Shown: piece after piece, positions 1 through 8,800 of the stretch
Numbering within the stretch: position 1 is the first letter of the stretch
How the letters are laid out: the number at the start of each line of letters is the position of its first letter
NCBI RefSeq assembly: GCF_902459465.1
Contig: NC_047065.1
Coordinates: 1,794,309 to 1,858,308, forward strand
Reading direction: 5' to 3'
DNA: 64,000 bases
Origin: Asterias rubens
Taxonomy: Eukaryota > Echinodermata > Asteroidea > Forcipulatida > Asteriidae
Translations under genes and position numbers: made by a program
Notes under the pieces: generated by a model
The model's input: the letters and a program-made list of their open reading frames with translations, nothing else
What the model was told of the DNA's origin: nothing
The model's database searches: none

Positions 1-200
1 AAAATTGCTTAGCATGAAATTTCTTCCTTGATACAAACAAGATACCAACCATATTTTAATGTGTTGCATATAACTGGCATTCAGCTGTTGTTTGCTCCTG
101 GAAATCACGTGGACATTTGGTTGGTAATCCTGTTTTTATTAAGGAAGACATTTCATGCTAAGCAAGATTTTGTGCTTACAGGATTTTTGAAATTGGGCCC
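1..200. repeat. Foldback MITE (GGGCCCAATTTCAT family), cut by the window edge
   Basis: The right end reads tgaaattgggccc, and the sequence has the paired blocks gcttagcatgaaatttctt and aaatttcatgctaagcaa, which can fold back on each other. A fuller copy at 39,919-40,163 matches it almost throughout, including the internal cagctgttgtttgct segment. The left terminus lies outside the window. I see no coding capacity, so this is a non-autonomous element. Confidence 0.7.
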
Positions 201-790
201 AGGTTTATAAGTATTAATTTCAACGGTTCCTTTTAGTCTGTCAGGAAGACGACAAGAGACACTTGTGTATACGGCTTATCAAACCTGGCAGACAGCTGAC
301 CGTGTTGACCATTGCATCTGGAAGCGAAACGCAAAATGGGCAAAAGAAATTAGCCTTTATACATCTGAGATTACACATTTCCAGATCAAATGTTGCATTT
401 TATGAACTTTAAACCCTTCTCCATTCTTACGTAACGCCGGATTTATTTGTAGAAAATAGTAAAAAATACGTTAAATTTTGAAGGCGCTGAAAAGTGGCTT
501 GTTTAAGAAAAAGGCTAAGGAAAACTTTTAAGCCCACAAGGTGCGCTCATATGGGTCCACTCCGGCGAGGCAAGCTGTTTGTATAAACACAACATGAATC
601 TGACAACAAACTATTAATTGGGGTCTGCACAAAATTTATACGCAAATTTAAGCAGATGAGGAATTTCTCACAATAGGAAGTTAAAACCTTTTACGCATGA
701 CCTTTATATCCGTAAAAGGCTTTTAGTTTTGGTCATCTGAACATGGTCACCTACCTGTAACAATAGGAGATGGTGTTTGAAGCTTTGCAT
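201..790. other. Unassigned AT-rich sequence
   Basis: No open frame with codon character, no splice-site-bounded exon and no recognised repeat is visible here. Confidence 0.5.
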
Positions 791-799
791 GGTGTGGAG

Positions 800-1120
800 A
801 ATAAGACTAACTATAAATATAAATATGAATAGTAAACTTGCGGGTACAACCATGAGTAAAATCTCTTTTGAAGGAGTGGTGGCTCTGAAAAGAGCCGGGT
901 TGGTCTCGACGTGTCGATCAGTATTCTCTGCTCGTCTTCAGGCGAAGACTTAGGGTTTGAAACTTTGCATGGTAGAAGTACAAATAAGAGAGGTTTGCCG
1001 TAACACCATTTGGATACCTCTTTCGGGTAGTGTTGGTATACTGGTCGAAACATTGAGTTTTCAACCACCGGTTCTGTTCAGAACCAACATTACTCGAAAG
1101 AGATATGGTTTTAACCAAAA
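800..1120. repeat. Two copies of a structured retroelement-end module in opposite orientation
   Basis: Around 845-950, on the minus strand, is a block of gaagacga, a ctgatcga-type motif, acgtcgag and a GGCTCT-TTTC-AGAGCC hairpin. Around 985-1,110, on the plus strand, is a diverged copy with gtttgccgtaacaccat, ggtcgaaac and a GGTTCT-GTTC-AGAACC hairpin. A third, cleaner copy lies at 22,272-22,390. The short hairpin next to (g/t)cgaaac(g/a) resembles 3' ends I associate with Penelope-like and other non-LTR elements. The family name is uncertain. Confidence 0.5.
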
Positions 1121-2776
1121 TGCATTATTGCGTCTAAAGAATAAGTTGTAACTTCAAGTCAAAGACGAGTTGTATTATACTCTTTCTCAAACAATAGTAG
1201 TGTCAATAATGGGCAAAGCTAAAATTTCAATCCATGCGATCCCTATTAAACACCAATTCTCTTTGTTATATTGGCCTACACTTACTAACACAATGCCCAA
1301 CCAAGCAAAAATGACAATTGCGTCTGAAGAATAACTTCAAGTAAAAGATGAGTTGTGTATTCGATCTGAGACAATGATATTGTCTTTATGGATATAACAA
1401 CTATTTTATTCCATCCACGCGACCACTATTAAGACCAATTATCTGTGTTAATATTGGCCTATACAGCTTTACTATGTAACACAACGCTCGGGCATTAATT
1501 GGTGCAATACAGAACAATCAAATTGAGTGACATGGCCGAAAGGTTGCTATGGCGATGTGATCTTATTATAATGAAGGTCTGGCCTCCGCCGCATGATACT
1601 TGAAGCCTGGTTAAATTATGAAGAACTGACCACTTCGAAAAACATACGAAAAGGCTTATAAAGACGTGACTCGAAGATTTTAGCGTGTCGACCTATATAT
1701 TTCAATTTATAGTAAGATCCATGGTCCACTGTATGGAGATTAGCGCAACAATTTCCCATTGTTACATTAGCCAAATTGAAGAGATTAATCTGAGAGATCT
1801 GGTCTATTGTTCTCCCTTTGATATAGAACTATGGATATTCGGTTAATCTGTCATCTCTCTGTGACGTCATTCACACGACTCACCATTATTAAAAGCAATG
1901 TCTCTTTGTTCACGTTGCTATTACACTAAACACAAGAACAAAACTATATAAATATTTACGCAAACCGCCGGTATGGTCTTTTACTTTGCAATTATGGGCC
2001 TTTGCGAGTTATTATAAATTTATTGAATATTATTTGGACACGCGCGTCATTTTTAATCATCCTTTTCGATCAATTAACAATAAGTGTCACCAGAAATTAC
2101 TTTCCCTAAATATAATGCACAAGGCATAGGCGAAGCCACTTTATAAAATTTGGGGCTGGAGGTTCGATCTAGACTCGAGTGCCTTGCAAACATTGTCATC
2201 ATGTACAGATTTATCAAAACTTGCAAACATGTAAAACTGTGCTTCGATATAAATAAAGCATCTGCCATCGTTTAATAATGTCTACGCATAAATTATCAAT
2301 ATGTTTCACTGACGCATGTTGATTTGGCAACCACAATTATCTTGTCAAACGAAAACTATCTGAATTGGAGCATGACGCGCATTTACAAACGCCTCAATTG
2401 AAATTGGGAAAAAATACAATTTCGAGGTTCCCAAATCGGTTATTGATCTGTAACTGAAAATTAAAACAGTTGAAGCAAAGTTTGGACGAATGCTTGCAAC
2501 ATTTTGTGACACAAAGATGGCGCATAAAAATAGTCGTTAACTTTGCAATCAATGTATGCAAAACCAGTAGTTTTTACTTTACTCCGTAACACATGTAATT
2601 GTTGATATCTTTTTGGAAGTATAGAAATAAATGTGTATTTGAGTTGAATTGAAAAGTAGTTTACGTTGCAGTAGCTTGTTTACTGTAAGGTAACCAGTCA
2701 TTGACTTTGATACAGTAGGGTCTATGGTAAGTTAATTAACTTCTAATGTTTGTTTGTTTGTTTGTTTCTCTCTAGC
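1121..2776. other. Upstream region or 5' intron of the zinc-finger gene
   Basis: No coding exon is visible. The stretch is AT-rich and ends in a long pyrimidine tract (repeated tttg followed by ctctctag) directly before the first coding exon, so its distal end is most likely intron. The promoter and the first, non-coding exon should lie in or beyond it, but I cannot place them. Confidence 0.5.
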
Positions 2777-2778
2777 AG
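2768..2778 (+). other. Splice acceptor before the zinc-finger coding exon
   Basis: A tract of tttg units and ctctct is followed by ctagcag, giving an AG at 2,777-2,778 (an alternative AG is at 2,774-2,775). It lies 80 bases before the main start codon and upstream of an in-frame stop at 2,844, so the exon it opens holds the end of the 5' leader and then the whole coding sequence. Confidence 0.65.
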
Positions 2779-2789
2779 TGGTCTCTGTG

Positions 2790-2875
2790 ATGGCGAAAGA
2801 TATACTGAAGCCAAACCAATCTTCAACACCACTCCAACCTACATGATTACCATGCGAGATGGCACAACAAGATGA
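2790..2875 (+). promoter_or_regulatory. Two consecutive uORFs, the second overlapping the main start
   Basis: The first uORF runs from ATG 2,790 to TGA 2,844-2,846 (18 codons). The second starts at ATG 2,843, sharing ATGA with the first stop, and ends at TGA 2,873-2,875 after ten codons, so it overruns the main ATG at 2,859 in another frame. Both lie downstream of the acceptor and so should be in the mature leader. This arrangement normally lowers or conditions translation of the main frame; that effect is inferred. Confidence 0.55.
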
Positions 2876-5800
2876 CCAGACACCCGTTACCGACATGTAC
2901 CTGTCGGAAGAGAAGCCGGTATGCCCAACGACCGTGGAGATACCCGAGGGTCCACCACCGGAGTGGTGGTCAACGGGTAGGAAAGCTCCTCTCAGCCCCG
3001 TGATGTTATCGCCCGGATGCACCACACAGAAATTAATTGCGTCTGGCAAGATCAAGAGTTGCTTTATTCTGTTGGAGAAGACGAATTATGATCCGAGCTG
3101 CCTTGGTCCGACACGTGTCAACTATGAGGATACGGGCGAATCGGTTGGAGGAGACGGTGGGGACAAAGCTTGCCAACGACCCACAAGCTTCCGTGAATTT
3201 AACAGATTGGATACCAAAAGTCTAAAAGAACGTTCCGATGTTAACCGGAATGTTTTCACCAGTATGTTGCGTGATTTACATACAGTTCCGTTGGATGATG
3301 GTAAAGAACATGGCGTTTTGACGGATCGTGTGTCACCAGAAGGCAACATGGTTACAACCCCGATCCTCATGTCAGATAGTGAGTCCGATCAGATGATGAG
3401 GACATACGAGTATCCTTCAGTCGATTCAGATACAATCGGGGACACATTTTCGGTTAATTTTGATGCCGAAAGTATCTCCTCGACCGGTTCAAGTGAGACT
3501 TTAGAGTATTTGGAATCCATACCAGAGGAAACAGATATCGAAAGAGACTTTGATGAAGTCGAAGAACCATGCGATGGACCCCCACGTTTAGAAATTCTAG
3601 ACTCATGGACTGTTGTTTCGAGACCGACGTTTGATGACCCTCCAATGTTGTCCCCACCTTTGCTAACCACTGAAAACAGAGACTTACGATGCTCGCCATT
3701 TACTTTCCCGAAACCACATTTGACGGCAAGTTCCCCGAACCCGAAAAGTCGAGTGAGTAGACAGGTCGAAGATGCCGATTGCATCCCTTTTCTTGACTCG
3801 AGAGAATCTTCGAATTATGAACGTTCACCGTGTGATAAAATTGAGAAAACAAAATCCATTGAGAGCTTAGAAGTCAGGACTGGACTTTGTGTTCCAAATA
3901 CATCTTGGAACAAAGAGGTTTTCACAAGAGATTCCCATCAGTTCAGCAACAACGCTAGAGGGACGACAATCGAAACTGAAGGAGATCAAACAATAGAGGG
4001 CCGTTTTACCTCTAAATTAACTCCAACCATTGAGCATTCAGGGCCACATTCAAACCAGCAGCGTCAGTTGAATGACTCTCAAAACAATCTCAATATTTCA
4101 GAAACACAAGAAACAAATGATACCTCCAAAACTATGCCTTCGAAACCATCTAGGACTGTGGATGGATTCTTAAAAAACATAAATCCACATGATCGTTTGA
4201 GTAGTGAAGGGGGAAAATCATCTAAACACCGGGATAAATTGTCCATTGCTACCTCACAAAGGGTTGGGATTTCGTACCAACAAAGCTCCTTGGATGAGAA
4301 TGTTAGGGATGTTAGTAGCCCTAAACGTCAAGAAAAAGAACACAGTCCACACCAGTCCCACGCTTGTCAATCGAGTGAATCCCTTCAGTCGTCAAAGACT
4401 ATAGTTACCGGTACTGATCCATCTTCGGCAAGAAATGGAAGAACTTCGACACTCAATATGACGTCATCGTTACCTGACCTTGATTCCCCTGGTCATTCCC
4501 CAGGTCATTGCCCAGTTCATTCTCCAGATCATCCCCGTGGCCATATCCATGATTCTTCACGACTTAGCCCTACAATGCCAGGGCGTTTTTTTGCTGATAC
4601 TGAAGACGTGCAAACTGTTCATCTTCCCAAGTTGGATGTACCTCAGAACAAAGATGTTTCAGTCGTACTTTCGAGTGAAGAAACAATTTCAACTATCCCA
4701 TCATTGGTGATTTCAGACGTCCAAAGCGTTCAGGTTCAAACAGTAGATCTGCCAGGAGCGATTGAAACGATACAACCACAGCAAATCGAACTTCCGACAG
4801 GAGCCGAACCCTCTGACAATATCGTGAACGATGTATTCTTTGCCAGCTCTGCATTCAGTGCCGACACAGCTACCGACAGTGTCGCCAACTCACAGGAATC
4901 TTCACGAGAGTCATCGGTTACGTCACTTCCTGTCGATGATGAGAATTTTGAAGATGCGGAATATCAACAAATAGTTCAGCAAATAAAGGAGGGCGGTGAA
5001 CATCCAATTGCCAACGGGGGTGACACCGGTAATAAGGATTTGTATGAAACTACGCAAGGCTCAGACCACTTTGTGTATCCAACGTTGAGACAAGAAAAAG
5101 AGAAAGAAGACCACAGTACTGATGACGTTTCAAAAATGCCCGATAATATTGATGACGTCGCTAGTTCACGATGTGACAAAATGACGTCCCCCGAGTACCA
5201 GCCATTGTTTACTCATGAAGTTGCAAACTGCCCTGAGATTTGTGGTTATGCCAATGAAGTAACAGTTGAAGTCTGTGATTTTGAATCGGTAGACTCGTCC
5301 GTTTCTGAAGTCAATTCCGAGATCGAACGAGCGGTGGCATCAATTACCGACCGCTGCGTTTCAACAGAAAAAAAAATGGCGGGCGTATTGTATGAATGCC
5401 TTGATGAGCTGACGCCTGATGAGATACGGCAGCGCTTAGAAGTTACTGACAGTTCGAGCTGCGCTTCAAGCACGATTGAAGTCACCTCTTCCACGGGTCA
5501 GGTATCTGTAGACATTGGCAAGGATCAGACAAATCAAGATTCACAGGAAGGCAAAAGATCTGTTAATAAAGAAGGTGGTCCGAATCAAATTGTTGGTGAT
5601 GCAGAGGGATTTGTGCAAGTACAAGCAAGTTCAAATGTAACCAGTGTTAGTCACACTCCCACCATTGTTCCACTGACCCACAAGCAGAAAGATGTTGTTA
5701 CTGCAAACGAGTTACGTAAGACTACTGATCACCGATCTGTTCAGGAAACAAGCTTTGGCGTTCCCGTTGCTGGAATCAAACCTCGCGTGATCTCGTCACT

Positions 5801-8800
5801 TAGAAGGGAAGATGATAAAACACCAAATGGGGACATAAATCAAACTGTGATCGTAGACAAGGGAAGCAAAACGGGTCAAAACCAGGCTCAACAACAAACC
5901 GGTGCAGTATCCCCTGGCAGTGACCCTTCCCAGTTTGACAAAGATTCAAGACGCCGCGAGATCGACACTGCAATTTCCCTCGCTATCATGTCTGAATTTA
6001 CAACACTGCCCTCAAGAGTTGATCCTAACTATAAAGTTAGTCAGAGTATCGCAACATCTGGAGCAACAACACAAGAAACAAATATTCAATCATCACCAAA
6101 TCCAACCAATGTTCAATTAACATCATCGGTACAGTATCCCAGAGGGCCCGGAGAGATGAGACATTTTCGCCCCGCTGGCCCTAGGTTTCCAGGCAGTAAA
6201 AACCAAAGTAGGCAAATGTTTACTTCACAACAGTTCAGCTCCTCGTCAGGTGTAGGAATCCAAGGTTCTTTGAACCCCCTCGCGGATCAATGGCCCCTAC
6301 CAAGAGGTCGCGGTAGATACAAAAGCAACTTTACTGTTGTAGATTACTCGGCGCCAGATAACGAGAAACCAGAACAGTTTATTGAGCTCAGAAGGTGTCT
6401 GACACAAGAGAGGAGAATGCATCCAGATTTCAGGCCGCAGCTGCCTTCCACACAGCCGCCATTGATTCCACCAGACCAAACGGTAGCCGTGTCTCAGCAT
6501 AATCAGCTTTTCTACCCTAATGATAAGTTTGTAAATATTCGTAATGGGGTCCCAATTGAGTTTCCTGGTGGGAAACGTTTTATAGCGTATAACAAAGAAG
6601 CATATCGCTATCCACCACAAAACGCTGTTGTAATGCGATCGAACGAACAATTGACAGCTCAAAACCAGCACATTGGAGCAGTGTCAGTTTCGGGAGTCCC
6701 GCCCCAAATGCCTCAGACTGCACCAAATAATGTACAATCCCATTCAAACACTGCCGTCAGCTACTCTCAGCAGCACCAGTACCCAAGACCAAACCCAGCC
6801 CACCCAAATCTTTCAGTGGCTCAGTACCCAATGCATCCAAGCGTCATGCCTCGACAACAGCTTTCACATTTTGTGAACGCCACGGACAGAACAAGACAGT
6901 CTCCAGGGGTGTATCCTCAGCAAGGCCAAGCAGTCTACCCCTCACAGAACGCCAGACTAGCTGGCAGCCGACACGATCAGTCCCATAGAACACCCCAACA
7001 GCGGGCTTCTACTCCACGGATAGCATCAGTCTCACCTGACGTCATGGTAGGACCAAGTACTAGCGAGCAACAAAGTCAGGCCAGGGAGAACTTCGAACAA
7101 ACGAGAGCTACCACCTTTCCTAGAGCACCACAACTTCACGAAGTTGGCCCGAGGAAACAGTTTCCTGGTGCTATTGGTAGGGGGCTTTTGATGACGACAT
7201 CAGCGACTAACCAAGGTGCAGTAGACAACCTTACCCATTCCTACCAAGCACAACAACAGTTATTTCGGGCCTCAAGAGGTGATGTCGAAGGCAAACAAAC
7301 CCCAAATTCAGTTAGTACATTAACACCCACTCAAGTCACACCAGCGCAAAACCCTCCCCACGATCACATAACAAGTGACTTTGAACATCTGAAGCGAATG
7401 GCAACTGCTGCAGCCACAAATAAAATGATAAGAAGTGACGTTCCTTTTATTCATCAAAATCAACCTCAAAAGGCTGCCCCTAGGACCAACTATGGACAGC
7501 CTCCCGGTGCGGACCAAGCTGACCGGCCTGCCCAAGCTGACGTCACTGCCCGGTGTGACCCAACGTCTCTCCCAGCATCAGCCTTTATCGGTAATTTGGC
7601 TGAGACAAACAGAATGCGAGCGACGAGCTACCAAGAGGTGTACGATGCCAGGAATTCGCGAGTCCCTGTTCTTACTCAAAATGAGACAGCGGCAAAAGTG
7701 ACACCTGGAAGTGTTGCCAATTCTCTGGAAAGTGAACAAATCATACCACAAGTCATGCCACAGTCAAAAGACGACCAAACTATCGGGCAACGGGAAGGTC
7801 CATCGCCAAGAGGGTCTATGACTCCAACCCCTACACCCCCACGAAGCACTCTAGGCAGAACTACGAGAACGTGGACATCCACAGAAGAAGCTCTCTTAAA
7901 ATCCTTGCCAGAGGAACTTGCGAGTTACCTCGTCGATCAATGCAGGAAAGGTGGCGCATTCAGAGAAACACTGAAGTCCATTATTGAAGACTCGCTTAAA
8001 GAGGAAGAAGAAACTCAAAATGAAGAAGCAGTAAGAGTTCGGGAGCACACTGTACACCATCTTCCAAACCAAACCCATGGGGACGCGGGTCACACAGACA
8101 GCCACCACACACCCTACGCCGATCAACTCAGAGCCCCAACGAAATCATTGCATAGACAAGGTCCAACCCCACCGGCACGAAAACAATATGACACCCAACC
8201 TCAGCAGCAGGCAGTCAGTCTGACGACACATGCGTCTGAAACTGAGCCTGCGTCAACGGTTGACACACGGCAACAACACTCAAAGGAAGACCAAGATTAC
8301 GGAAGAAAGTCAACATTTTTCTTCAACCCTGCGCCCTCTTCGTCTCCATTACTAGAAGCAGATAATGTTCTAGATGCTTTTTCCCAGGGAGCTGCTGAAC
8401 AAAGTCAGAGAAATAAAGCAATTGATCTCAGCATTCAACAACAAGCAGTCGACCTCAGTTACAAACAATTAATTAATTATGAACAACCTGTTTACGAAGT
8501 ACGACTTCCCATGCCGTATTTGTTATCAAATAGTCATCTCTGCCACCGTGCGTTCACATCAGGGGAGCGAGGTCCAATCAGAGCATCTAGCGTAGTGGAT
8601 CTAACCTCCATTCCAACACCGCCACCAATACATTCGTTTCTGAAGAACAACCTAAGCCCAACTCAGCTCACGATACGGAACAAACTGCTTGAGAGGAGGT
8701 CACGGATTCTAAGTCGTTCCATGTCCACGCCAGATATTCTTCACGGATACACGTATCCCGCCAAGAACGAACGAAAAAAGTTAGTTGAGCCAAGGAATTT

